The notes under the pieces were generated by a model, which did no database searches, was not told where the DNA came from, and saw only the letters and a list, made by a program, of their open reading frames with translations. Below, one piece after another: positions 8,169-20,057 of a stretch of DNA of 64,000 nt. Each line of letters begins with the position of its first letter. Positions within the stretch are counted from its first letter, which is position 1. Both the position numbers and the translations under genes were made by a program. The stretch is from Apus apus (taxonomy: Eukaryota; Chordata; Aves; Apodiformes; Apodidae), in the NCBI RefSeq assembly GCF_020740795.1, contig NC_067285.1, forward strand, positions 108,959,652 through 109,023,651, written 5' to 3'.

Positions 8169-11100
8169 GTACCTGCACCCCCGGGGTTGGGGGCGGGGTT
8201 GGGGGGGCACAGCGCCGGCCGACCCCCGGCTCCCTCCAGCCGGAGCTTGCGGAGAGCGAACGGGGAGGGTGAAGGGGATAGAGGCGCCGGGCATCGGTTT
8301 TTGCAAGTTGCGGGTCTCCCGCCCGCGGCTCCTCCCTGCCCCAAAGGGGGCTGGTGGGTGCGCAGGGCACGGGGAAAGCGTCCGCGCTGCCTGAGGCCAG
8401 CGGGGGGTAAAGGCAGGAGCCTGGAGTGGACGCTTGACAGAAGGGGAAGTCAGTTCAAAATGCCTGGAAGTACCAACCCTAGAGCTGTGTTAACACTCAA
8501 GATAAATAAATACGGGGGTTTAATTTGCTTCCAGTTAGAAACTTTTGGACTTCTCCCTCCCCCTCCCCCCGCGGAGAGGGAATGGCGTGGAGGGGAGAAA
8601 ATGAAACAAAACCGAGAGAATCCTCCGAGTGACAACAGAGCGTGGAGGGAGTCGTTTGGCCAAGCTTTGGGTTGGGGTGATGCTCGTGTACGAAGAGCAC
8701 GTGTACTTGCTAGGTCTGCTGGCGTGTGCTGCCCCAGCAGGATCACTGGGAATTTGGGCAGCAGCATGCTCTCGTTGACTTGTGTGCAGGGTGTCTGACC
8801 CCACATGGCACTTGGGGTTCCTTCAGCCACCTCTGAAACTTTCCCCGAGCCCTGTGTCTGCCAGGGATAGCTGAGTGAAGTTGTGGTCTCCGGTCACTTA
8901 GTTTCCCATGGATTTTACTGTAGTGTGTGCTTGAGGTGTGCATGGTGCTGGGCTTTCTTGTTGAGAGGTCTTGCAAATCCTCACGGTCGTCTGTGAGGAA
9001 TAACAGATGTGTTCTCACTGGCAGGGTGGAGCTTCTGAAAGGTAAATGGAAGGTTTGGACAAAATCACTCCATCACCCCCCCGACATGTGGAAAGTGAGG
9101 GGTGATCCAGAGAAGCCACAAGGTTCTTGTATCTTCTGCACAAGGATGAATCAGTGCTCTCACCCCTATACATCTCTGTGTGTAGGCACCTTTTAGCAGC
9201 TCACTGATCCACAAAGATGTGCTGTCACGCTGTGCAGGCCCAGCTGTCCTAGCTTTTCTGCTTTTCCAGTGAATGCTGATGGGACCATTCCAGGTGTGTA
9301 GGAAGGAAGAGATGCACAGGACTAGGAGGGCTGTGAGCTCCAGATGAGTCTGGTTGTGAGAGGTGCTGAGCATCACCTGTCCCAGGATGATCCCTCCAGC
9401 CTGGTGGGAGCAGCATGCTCTACTTGCAGGCGGGCACACACACCCAGGTTTTTGGCTACTGTCTTTCAGACGTTACTTATCCAAACCATTCCCCAAGTGT
9501 GCTTGCTGTAGGACTTGATCCTGTTTCCTGCTTAGAGGAGCTCCGCTTGTTCCCACCTCCTGCCTGATGCCTGCAGCCTCTCTCAGTGACCCCTGTGTTG
9601 GGTAGCTGCACCCCAAGTGTTAATCCTTTCCCATTATCTAGTTCTGCAAACAGACTTCCAGCCCCAACCCCAGTGGGAAGACTGGAGCTGTCTGTCAGGA
9701 AGGAATTTTTGATGAGCATCTAAACATTTTTAATCACCGCACGGCAGTGGGGTCTGACAGCTTCTGTTGCAGTCGTGGTAATCCAGGGTGTACTGGATGC
9801 TGTCCCTCTGGTGCTGAGAGGCTGCCCCTTGTAGGTGCAAACTCCAAACTCGATGTATTTTGTTTCTATAAGCTGCTTCCACATCTCAGTTCTTTGGCAA
9901 CTGTGTGTAACATGCTTGGAAGTGTCAGTCTGATTCTCCATGGACAGACATCTACACCACCAAAACCACAAGGGGAAGTAGCACTGATTTCCCAAATCAC
10001 TGGCAATCTTGTTCTAGGCTCAGCCTCAAGCAGAAGTCAGGCAAGCAACAAATTAAAGCTGCAATCTTTTGGGAAATGGGCAACTCTTGAAAAGCCTCAG
10101 ATTCCTGGCCTTGGCCCTGTCTCTATAAATCATTTCAGCCCTGGACTCAGCTGGGAGCCCGAAGAGACTGGAGAACAAGTTGCTGTCCTCTCTTCCCATG
10201 AAAACCAGTCTCCAGGGTCAGCACGGGAGCATACTGGCAGAGCTGTATTCGCTCTGCAGAGAGAAAGAAATCATTCTCTGGGAAATGTTTGCTGCAAGGT
10301 TTTCCTAGCAGTTTGCTGAGGGGTGGGCTGGCTGTCCCGACCATCATTGGATGACATTTGGATTCATTTCTTGTTGGGCTGCCAGCGGCGTGCTTGATGC
10401 AGTACGTGACATCAGGTGACAGTCAGCTTCATTGCACGTAGGCGCGGCGCTGGCTTGTCACTCAAACCGTTCACACCGGTGCTGCCCGCGAGGTTTGTGA
10501 GGAGCAGTTCAGATCAGAAGAGAGGACGTTTCCTTTCCATCACATCTTGGGAGTAGGGAGAGATGCTTCTGTAGAAGTAAAGGCAGGAGGGAGGCTTTCT
10601 CTTCCCCCTGGTAGGTGCTGTCATTTCACATCCTGGAGCGTGCAGAGGGCCTTCAGCCCTGTGCAGGAGGCCATCCCTGTGCGCCGTCAGCCACAGACCT
10701 CAGTTTACTTCTTGTTCCTCCATCCCCTCCTTGTCATCACATATCAGGCTCTTAAGCAGCTGGGAGGCTTTTCCTGAGGCACTGAAACCGATACCTCCCC
10801 GCAGACAGGCGGGCAAGGAGCACGGGACAGCACCACGCTTACCCGCAGCCAGCTCCGCATTCCTTGGGGAAGGGGTCAGCTGCTGGATGCAAAGCCACTG
10901 GAAGCAGGAACCCCACTCAGCCACTGGTACCCAGCGCCCACACAGGTGTTGTCCCCTTCCTCGTCCTGTTTGGATGTGCAGGGCTGGAGATAACTCATCC
11001 TCGCTGCAGTACAGGAGATAAAACCCCGAAGCTTGCAGGATCAGGCCTGCCACAGCCACGCCGTAGGGAGCCCATCCGTGCCTGGTGAGGAGGAGGAAGA

Positions 11101-14100
11101 GGAAGCCATGCCTCTCTCTGCAGAACACCCTCTCCACCTCAGCAGCCCACCCGAGGCCGAGCGGCTGGCACGCAGCGTGCTGGGCAGATGGGCTGACAGC
11201 GGCGTCCCCGCAGCTGTGCACATATGGCACACACGTTTCGGCTTGTGTCAGAGAGCTCTCCAGATGGCAGGAAGGGGTGGGTTGGTTGGTTGTTCTTTTT
11301 TTTTTTTTTCTTTTTCCCCAGTTCTTGGTGGAGGAAGAGCAGACCTCAGTCATTTCACACAAGGAGAGGCTAATCCAGCCATGTCCCTGAGCACTTGGCT
11401 GTCCCCGGCTCTCCTCCAAGGCCAGGGCCCCCTCAGAGGTGGAAGGCAGACAGGCAGCTGGTGGCTCCAAAAACCTGCCTGCTATTGGGAGAGAATTGTT
11501 ACTGCCATTGTGCTTGCCCCTTGGTGTCATGGCCACCAGGAGCAAGGATCTCTCTCTGTATCACCTGCTATCTTCACCATAGGGTGTCTTGAAGTGGGAC
11601 TGAAGAGTAGATGCTCCTGAAATGCAGCTGTCCCCCTAGCCTTAGCACTTTTCATCTTCAGTTACTCAATCTGGAAGAGAATTCTCCTACCCCACCGTCC
11701 TAAACATCATTTGTCTAAGTGATCCTTCTACTGACAGTGGGCTCCTGAGGCTAACAGCGGAGTTCCCTGTGGAAAACATTCATCTGCTCTAAAACATTTT
11801 GAGATGGTAGAGATATTTCTGCTATACTTGGCTCTCCCTCTGCTGCTGCCTTTTCTGGATGTCCCTCTTGGGTGCTACTCCTGTCCCCATGGCTGGGCAG
11901 CTCATACAAAGAGCACTGTTGTCCTGCCCTCAGATGCCCTGGCAGGTGCTGGTCAGTGGGTTCTTGCACTTTCCCAGCTGCTCCAGGACCCCCATAAGTG
12001 ACGTGACAGGTTGTCACTTCCATCCTTATTCTCTCCCTCTCCTTTCCATTGTGGGTGGTCAGTGAGCCCAGACATCTCTGATGTAGACAGAGATGCAGCA
12101 CTGAGTTCGCAAGAACCCGAGGTAATCTCCTCCTCCATCTGAAGTTCCCTTGTGCTGGTTCATGAAGCAGTGGAACTGTTTGGAGGAGACAAGATGCAAC
12201 ACCACCATGGTACATCTTCAGGGCAACTGCTATCCAGACCAGGCCACGGTTGCCAGCAACATTGGCTCCTTTTTTTGTCTTCAAATTCCTTTTGGCAGCA
12301 AGAGTCTCTTAGTCCAGCACATCCCAAGTGTGAAACAAAAATCTTAATGTATATTACAGCATGAACTTAGCCACCAGGTTTGCTCCTGAAGGCCTTGGCC
12401 AGGAGGAGATAATTCTCTCCACCATTCAGCTGCAGCAGGCACCCAAATACACCAAGTCCTATCAGCATATTGCATATCAGAGGAGTTGGAATTTTGCTTC
12501 TCAGCTTGTGTTGACAGACCCTAAGGTGGCAGCAAACTCTCCCTCCATGGATGGAGGCAACCACAGCAGGCTTCCTGATCTGGAGCCTTACACATCTGGT
12601 TTCTCTCTGGAGCATTGCTGTCCAGCTCCTCAGGAAAGCCATGCATTGAGCCACAGTGAGCTAGAGTCTGTGCTGGGAGCAAATGTGTCTGCAGACATTT
12701 ATTTTCCCTTGAACTATATTGGCTTTTTTCTGTATCTTTTCACCACTGCATTACCAGGGCACTCTGCCTTAGCAGCTGATGGCCTTGCTCTCCACGTTTG
12801 TGTGGGTTCTGGAGATATTTTAGGGTTTTATAGGGCTTTTTAGCTGCTGGAGTGGAGGTTTTTTCCCCCCACTAGCATCCTTTTACTTTTTGCTGCTGGC
12901 ATGCACGTGGCTGCTGTGGTTTGTTGTTAAATCAGTGCAGAAAAGACCCTGCTCTCTCCCTTTGGGAATGTGGTGGGACATTAGGAGTGGCAGCCTCAAG
13001 GCCACAGGAGGAGGTTGCATTGCTGTGGGGTGGCATGGGGGCAAGCTGTCTGCAGGGGTTTGGAGGGATGAGCCAGGCAGGACCTGTGGCTAGAGCAGTG
13101 CCTTAGCCACAAGTCAGTGGAGGCTGAGACTATTCTGGGGCTGCACCATTACGTGGTCACCCTCTTCGTGTGTCATCCCGAAGGCAGCTGTGGTTTGTCA
13201 CCTCTGCAGGCGGGACACTGCAAGCGACCAGTGTCTGAGGCATGTCCTTACTGCGTGGTGGGGAGGCTGAGAGCTTTCCTCCATCACCTGCTGACATCTC
13301 CCAGCCCTATTCCCAGTGATTCATCCTCCCATGATCCCACCAGCAGGAAACCCTAAAACGCTTTCAAACCCAGTTCCTGAAGACAAGCTGCCTGTTGAGC
13401 GCCCTGGGGGAGACAGCAGGGTGGGAAGGTTTGGCCCTGCTCCATGGTGGCAATTGGAGAGATGCTGCTGGGCTTTGGGAGAGCCGGAGCCTTGTCATCG
13501 AACAGCACAGCGTTAACTGGGGCACCTCGGTGGTTCCAGCCAGTCTGAGGTGACGCTCACAGTTATTTAGAGCCCAGTTGGGGCAGAGCGGGGCAGCACT
13601 GTGGTTTAACAGCTAAAGAAGATGACAAAACACTGGCCTGAAGCAACAAAAGGGGAGAGAAAATAAGGGAGAAACCAGACAAAAGGACAGAAATCCTGAA
13701 AACAATGACTGTGTGTCACCAAGAACGAGGCTTGTTTGCTCCCTTGGCTGTTGTCTAACTGATTTCATCCCTGCTGCAAATCCCACTCCTGTCGGGAGGT
13801 ATTTGCTCTGTCTGCTCCAGCCACCCCGAGTTAACCTCTGTGTTTTCTTACGGCTCCCGCTGAAATCGGAGGAAAAGAGTCTGCTTCTCTCCACCAGGCT
13901 TTGAATCCAGCCTCTGCTCCCTGTCTTAATCCACTCCCAAATTCCTCCCCAGGCCGCAGTCCACACGCTGGGGAGGTGGGACACTTCATGGTACCTTGCA
14001 GCAGAGCCTCCCCAAGCCCTTTGCATCTCTTTCAGTCCATGCTGTGTGTGCTCACAAAGTGATATATCCCTCCCTCGTCCCAGTTTGCACTGTCCCTGTG

Positions 14101-15202
14101 CCAGGAAGGGATGTAGGGGTGCAGACAGAGCCACGCGTGTGCTGCGGGAGCGTTGTGCTCCTTGCAGCTGGCCACAGGCTTGGGGAAGCTCCTGGGCCTA
14201 AGCAGCAATAGCAGGGGGCTGGAAAACCCTGTGGTGTCCATCAGGGGCTGGTGAATGAACAGTCACCAAGGCCAAGCTGGGGCTGGTGTAATGCCTTTAG
14301 CTCCTGTGGAGCTTGTTCTTCTATGCCCTGTGTGATTTGAATCTGTTAGACCTCAGAGACTGAGGTGGCCACTACTAAAGCGTCCCCAAAAAAGTGTTAC
14401 CCTACTATAGTGCTTGAGGGTAGCCCCTTCCAGGTAAGATTTCCTGTGCCCAATGGCCCTGGGATTGTTCCTGTGATCTGTGATACTCCAGTGTACTCTG
14501 TGCAGTTGTTATTTTGGGAGGTAGCTCACAGAACCTGCAATAAGAGGTTTGCTGCAGCCCAACAATGTGATATTTTTTGTGCATGATACTGAGAGCATGT
14601 GTTACATTCCCTGAGGATGTGCAGGAGGCTTTGAGGGTGCAGCACGTCCAGGGACAGTGCAGGAGGACTGCCCAAAAGAGAGCAGAGCCAGGCCTGGGGC
14701 AGCATTAACCAGACTGCCGTTTGGAAGAGATCCCTGGGGTGAACTCACCCAGCACCACACCTAGGTTTTGTTTGGAGGAAGCCAATTCCTTCGCTCCAAG
14801 GAGTGAACTCATGTTTCTGCAATGTGGAGCGATGGGGGAGCCAGGAGCTGGGAGGGAACCGGGAGCTGGGTTATTTGACAGCGTGGACCCACCCGGGAGG
14901 CAAAGGCGCCTCGGTTGGGGCTCATGCTCCTGCCCGAGCGATCCTGCTTTTGTTCTTGTTGGCATTTTGAAGCTAGGTTTGGTGCCTGGCTGGATGCTTT
15001 GCTGCCTGTGGTGACACAGGGGTGAGGCTTTCTTTCAAAGCTGCTGTGATTGCTTTGCTGGGACGGGGCTGCCTGGTGCCCACCGCTGCAGTCCAGTGGC
15101 GGAGAAACAAAAGGCTCCCACACCCATGGTCTGAAATGGCTGCTCGTTGCTGGCCAGCACAGAGCTCTGCTGAGCATCTGGCACCATGGTGGCCGCAAAT
15201 GG
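8169..15202 (+). other. ATOH8: ATOH8 intron 1, proximal part
   Basis: Intron 1 begins GTACCT at 8169 and runs to 22229 (14,061 bp). In this first 7 kb I recognise no CR1 and no coding exon. It holds a CpG-bearing segment at 10375-10520, a T-run at about 11298-11311, and several ORFs without recognisable domains, including a 281-residue antisense ORF at 10700-11545. Confidence 0.6.
10375..10520. promoter_or_regulatory. Candidate intronic regulatory element (CpG-bearing)
   Basis: A short island of CG dinucleotides within CpG-poor intron 1. It includes GCCAGCGGCGTGC, TACGTGACATCAGGTGACAG with an E-box CAGGTG at 10413-10418, and GGCGCGGCGCTGGC. Retention of CpG in an otherwise depleted intron hints at constraint or lack of methylation. 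There is no direct proof of function. Confidence 0.25.
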
Positions 15203-15784
15203 TCAAGGGAGGTGATTCTGCTCTGGTGAGAACCCCCCCGCAGTAGTACTGCATCCAGCTCTGGGGTCCTCAGCAAAGGCAAGACACGGACCTGTTGGAG
15301 TGTGTCCAGAAGAAGCCACAGAATTGATCAGAGAGGTGGAACACCTCTCTATGAGGAAAGGCTGAGAGAGTTGGTGTTGTTCAGCCTGGAGAAGAGAAGG
15401 CTATCGGGAGATTTCATAGGAGCCTTCCAGTACCTGAAAGGGGCCAACAAGAAAGCTGGAGAGGGACTTTTTAGTAGGGTCTGTAGTGATAGGACGAAGG
15501 GTAGTGGCTTTAAACTGAAAGAGGGAAGATTTAGTCTAGATATTAGGAAGAAACTTTTTTTTAGGCTAGAAATTAGGAAGAATTTTTTACCGTGAGGGTG
15601 GTGAAGCACTGGTGTGGGTTGCCCACGAAGGTGCTAGATGCCCCATACCTGGAAAAATTCAAGGTCAGGCTGGACGGGGCTTTGAGCAACCTGAGCTTGT
15701 TGAAGATGTCCCTGCTGACTGCAGGGGGGTTGGACTGAATAACCTTTAAAGGTCTGTTCTAGCCCAAACTATTCTGTGATTCCA
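15203..15784 (+). mobile_element. CR1 LINE 3' fragment
   Basis: Begins with the ORF2 block GGTCAAGGGAGGTGATTCTG, which is internally deleted relative to consensus, then CTGGTGAGAACCCC, GCATCCAGCTCTGGGGTCC, CTATGAGGAAAGGCTGAGAG and TCAGCCTGGAGAAGAGAAGG, and ends ATTCTGTGATTCCATG. It contains a local duplication of the ATTAGGAAGAAACTTTTT segment (15541-15590). It lies in sense orientation in ATOH8 intron 1. Confidence 0.93.
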
Positions 15785-16518
15785 TGGGGCCCTTCTCCAA
15801 AAGTGCTCCCATGACATTTATCCACAAAGCAGGATCTGGCCTTGTTTGGTTCAAATCCATGCCATGCTGCCCCAAAGGCCCAGTTCAGTGTAGTGAAGAC
15901 CACAGTGGCATGGAGTAGCTTTTGTCTTCTGCTGTGCCATGAGCAGGAGGAGGGGTATTTGGGGACCGGGGCCATGGAGCAGGCTCTGCTGCAGCACGTG
16001 GGAGTAGTCTTGCAGGCAGCAAAGCTGCCTGTCTGATAGCTGCAAGTTGCTTGGTGGCTCTGAACCACACACCGTGGTTCTGCTGGGTTCTAAGCTGTCT
16101 GCTTCCATGGTGCTGTTAACTGCAGTTGCCAGTTCCACATGCTGGTAAGCAGCTGCACTGAAGGGGACTGGCAGGACTGTGAAAGGATGTCCCAGGCTTG
16201 CAGGCTTTCCATCATACAGGTGTACAACTCATCGTTGTCCACCTGGGGTGTTAGGAAGACTCAGGGCACGTAGCTGTCAAGAGCAAGGTAAGGAAGCCAG
16301 GTCCCTTGCTGATGGGTCTGAACACACCTACAAGCCCATCACCCAGCAGGTCCTCCAAGAGGTAGGAGGGCCCATATGTGTTTACCTTTACCCTGGAACT
16401 GGGTGGAAAGAAAAAGATGGGCTCTAAAATCTTCCCAAACATGCTCTACAGTGTAACACATCTTGAAAACAGAAGATGACCTTCTGGACAACACCTTCAG
16501 CTTGTTAAGGCTATTACT

Positions 16519-16680
16519 CATAGAATCACAGAACGCTCTGAGTTGGAAGAGACCCTTAAATATCATCTAGTCAAACCCCCCCACTGTGGGCAGGGACATC
16601 TTCCACTAGACCAGGTTGCTCAAAGCCCCATCCAGCTTGGCCTTGAACACTTCCATTGATGGGACATCCACAACTTCTAC
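16519..16680 (-). mobile_element. CR1 LINE 3' end
   Basis: Starts TCATAGAATCACAGAA (complement of the CR1 tip), followed by GTTGGAAGAGACCCTTAAAT, CACTAGACCAGGTTGCTCAA and CTTGAACACTTCCATTGATG, then stops. It is a 5'-truncated minus-strand copy in intron 1. Confidence 0.92.
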
Positions 16681-16784
16681 TATCAGCAGCTCTACAGACG
16701 CCAGCCATGCAGATACTTTGTGATGGTGAGAGAGAGGTTTCTGCTGTGCTCAGGACTCACAAGAAAGAAACACCATCAATCCTG

Positions 16785-16838
16785 CTGCCTTTCCACTGAG
16801 GTGCCTTTCCACTGAGGTGCCTTTCCACTGAGGTGCCT
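16785..16838 (+). repeat. 16-bp tandem repeat, about 3.4 copies
   Basis: The unit GTGCCTTTCCACTGAG is repeated at 16785, 16801 and 16817, with a partial copy at 16833. The first copy differs by one base at its start. The copies are otherwise identical, so the array is probably recent. Confidence 0.95.
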
Positions 16839-17833
16839 TAACTCTGGTAAACATCTGACTCACCCCAGGGTGGAAGGAGGGATGTACGAAAGCCAGAACT
16901 ATTAAGCACTGGACATTTGTATGAACCTTCTGGAAGTATTTTTGGCAGGAGGTGCAGCACAAACAATGAGGCAGTGCAGTTGCACTGTGTGTTCAGATGC
17001 AGGGAGGAGGCAGCCAGATGCTCTCCTGGGGTGGGAAACCCTGATGTGTTTTAACTCCCAGCATAAAAATAAACCAGATTAATTAGCAGACAGGTAAATT
17101 CAGCAGCTTATTATGGCATGTTGTGGATGAGCTCACTGTCAGGAGGGCTTAGCTTACACTGCATCGCAAATGTGGACATTTATCTGCCTGGGAGCCACCC
17201 CGTCTTCCCTGCTGTACCCAGGGGGGCAGTTCTGCCCTGCCTGACCTTCATGTGGAGGGGATCTGTGCAAGTCTGTCCTGCTAAGTCCTGTTTCTAGCAC
17301 TATAACAGAGAGGTGTGGACCTCCATGACCCAACAACCATCTTTCATCCCGCATTTTCATGCAGCGTAAAAGCAGAATAGACTTGGCTTTGCAGACATTA
17401 GCTGTCCGGGCCCAGAGGATGTTTGCAGAAGTTGTATCTTATTGATAAGAGCAGAGCTGCCCAGCCAGAAGCTCAGTGGTGTGAACTGGATTAGTGCTCC
17501 TAACGTCCATGGGGTGCTTCTGGTTTTTCCCTACAGATCCATCATGGTGAATATGCCCCACACCCTCCTATGGCAGGGTGGTTATTGCACCCTCTCACTC
17601 ATCTCTTTCTCTAGTTGTTCCCCAACCTCCTGTCCTCTCCTGTGCCCTGGGTGACAGTCAACTCCAAAACCGTGTCTCTGGTGGATGACAGTTACCCTTG
17701 GGGAGCTGCAGCAGAGCCCTGCCTTGCTGCAGAGGGCTGGCTATGGGCCGAGCACTCCTCCGGGCTGAGCACTTAAGCAGACTTCCCACGGACTTCAAAG
17801 GGAACATCTCTGGGCTTCCAAGGGTGCTGCCTC
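16839..17833. other. ATOH8 intron 1, no feature seen
   Basis: Unique-looking intronic DNA. No exon, repeat family or RNA gene was recognised. Confidence 0.45.
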
Positions 17834-17960
17834 TGAATCATAGGCATCAAGGATGGAAAAGACCTGATAGGTCACATCCTGTCCTATCTTTCCGCCAAAG
17901 AAGGGCTCTTCTGGACAGGAATATGTCTCAAGAGTGTTCTTCTTGTGTTGGTTCAGCCCC
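17834..17960 (-). mobile_element. Possible ancient CR1 3' fragment
   Basis: GAATCATAGGCATCAAGGAT, then GGAAAAGACCTGATAGGTCA and CATCCTGTCC, resembles the complement of an old reptile-type CR1 tail. Similarity fades after about 17930. It is heavily diverged. Confidence 0.4.
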
Positions 17961-19557
17961 TGCCAGCCTGGGGATCACCGATAAGACCCGTGAGACTCTG
18001 CAGAGCCCTTCACAGACACAACCAACAAACATCTTCTGGCTGAAGCTCTGATTCCTGCTGGTCCCAGTCCTCTGCCATGAACTCCTGAAGCCGAGGATGG
18101 TGCCAGTATCCTTTCCTTTCTTACAGACAGCTGCATTCCTTCAGATCAGGATGAAATTTCAGATGCAGTTCCTTCTAATTCCTTTTAATCGTTGCAAATA
18201 TTGCAGGCAAGATGGTGGGTGAGCTGCACTACCACTTGGCAGGAGCCAGTGAGATCAGATCAGGGAAATATTTCCATTAACTGCACAGGAACTTGAGCTC
18301 TCCCCTTGTTCCTCCTGGCTCTGAATGAACCTGCTCAGGTTCCATGTCCGCAGCTCTCCCACCAAAGCACCGATGTCTGTTGGGCTCAGGCGTGATGAGC
18401 AAGAAGGTGGCAGAAGGAAAGGGCTTGGTGCTCACCAGGATGCCTGCTGACATGACCTCCTGCTGAAAACGTGTGTAGCACAGACCCCTGGGGAGGGTTA
18501 CACCTGTGTGGCCACCAGCATCAGGCAGTTTTCCCGTTTCTAAGATGCTCGCTCTGTTTTGGGTTGGATTTTGAGGACTTCTTGGCATCCAAGTGTGTTA
18601 TCAACTCCAGCTTGTGCGACTCTGTCCCCTCTTCCCTGCTGGCTTTATGTTAAAGAAGGGATCAAACCAAAGTTCACTTTCTCCCTGCCCCCCGCTTGGG
18701 GATGCTTTGGATCTGGATCTGGATTAAGTGGCTCATTCCTCTCTCAATTTCCCATGTTTAATTCAAAAGGAAACATTAAAATGGCAGGAGCAGAGCCAAG
18801 ACAGGGAGGGTTCCTACAAAATAGTTATTCTAACACTGTTACCATGACAAAAGCTCTTATCTCCTAGTGTTGGTGCCCCCCACCCATCATGGTGGTGTCT
18901 GGGCTGCTCAAGGTGAACCTCTTTCCATGGATGTATGGGGCAAGCTCCAGCTTAGACTTTGCTCCAGCCTGTGGGAAAAGTGTTGTGTAATCCCAGCCGA
19001 GAGTTTTGTCAACTGTGTTAGCACTGAGAGCTTTCCTGGAATTTGTAGCAAACATGTTCTACAAAACAGTTTGGTTTTTATTTTGTTTCTTCTTCTTCTT
19101 CTTTTTTTTTTTTTTTTTAATAAAAACAAAACACAAAAGAGAGCAAAACAGATGAGGGAAGAAGACATTAGCCTGCCTTCTTGTGTTGGAACTGGACAGT
19201 GTCTGTGCATCAGCCTCAAGGATTTTGTGGTCTCTTTTCCTTCCACTCGATTTAACTTCCTTCTTGCACTAATTCTGAAATTATTCCCACATTTCACTGA
19301 ATCATTCCATTTTAGTTTCTGTCTTGCTGTGGTGTCTCACACTGCTGTTTGATCTGGGATCTCCACTGTTCTTGCATTGAAAGAGACTTGAGTGTTTCTG
19401 CTCCCCCAAGCTCTTGCTTTCAAAATAACTCTCAGTTTGTTGCATCTGGAAGTCAGGTATTCTGGTCTGAGGACAAGCACAGCTGGTGGATGTGTAGTGG
19501 TGGCAAGGAAGTGAAGGCAGGGATTTGGAGAAAGATTCCCAGAGATAGGAATGGAAT
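17961..19557. other. ATOH8 intron 1, no feature seen
   Basis: No exon or repeat family recognised, apart from a TTC/T-rich run at about 19087-19118 followed by A-rich sequence. Confidence 0.45.
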
Positions 19558-19630
19558 GGGTTGGATGGGTCGGACTGGATGACCTTTAAATGTCCCTTCC
19601 AACTGAAACTATCCTCTGATTCTGTGATTC
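19558..19630 (+). mobile_element. CR1 LINE 3' tip
   Basis: GGGTTGGATGGGTCGGACTG, then GATGACCTTTAAATGTCCCT, TCCAACTGAAACTATCCTCT and GATTCTGTGATTC form the last 70 bp of a CR1 in sense orientation, severely 5'-truncated. Confidence 0.85.
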
Positions 19631-20057
19631 CTTGCCTCCTCAGTGGTATCAGTAGCAGATGCTGTGTATGAAAAAGGGCCTTTGAAGCTTCTGGAGAGGT
19701 TGGATACTGCTGAGCACCTCAGCTGTATCATACAAGCAAAATGGCCTATAGGATTAACAGCATTAAAATTCATGTGCACGTGGATAAGTGATCCAAACAG
19801 TTGTAGTTGGTTTGGATTTCCATCAGTATTGCACAGTTTCTCCTTAGGAGCATTTGAAGAAAGGGAGCAGCTTGGACAGGAGTCATCAGTGGGCAGGCAG
19901 GGAATGGCAGGTAAGGAAACAGGGTGAGGGATAGGATTTCACAAGTGGACAAAGCAGGGTCTGATTCTGAGCTTAGCTCTGCTTCAAGCAGGGATTTGGG
20001 TTGGAGACCTCAAAGGTCCCATCACCTGAAATTGTGACTGTGTGAGTCATGCTACAG

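Larger units (their letters stand above)
7430..8420 (+). other. ATOH8: CpG island over ATOH8 exon 1
   Basis: About 1 kb of very GC-rich sequence dense in CG dinucleotides (for example GCGCGGCGGGCCGG near 7442 and CGCGGCCGCGCC just before the start codon) spans the 5' UTR, coding exon 1 and the start of intron 1. CpG density drops sharply after about 8420. The extreme composition keeps false ORFs open on both strands, including a 310-residue forward one and a 289-residue antisense one. Confidence 0.85.

Noticed and set aside
7340..8272. 310-codon forward ORF overlapping ATOH8 exon 1
   Set aside because: It is in a different frame from ATOH8, begins in a poly-A/poly-G leader, and consists of Arg/Ala/Pro/Gln low complexity produced by the CpG island. 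The bHLH match is in the other frame.
7437..8306. 289-codon antisense ORF over ATOH8 exon 1
   Set aside because: Extreme GC content removes stops on both strands; the translation is Gly/Ala/Arg-rich low complexity with no domain.
8169..8798. Continuation of the ATOH8 frame past 8168
   Set aside because: A canonical donor GTACCT follows the helix 1 codon CAG. The downstream residues lose bHLH similarity, which resumes exactly at 22230.
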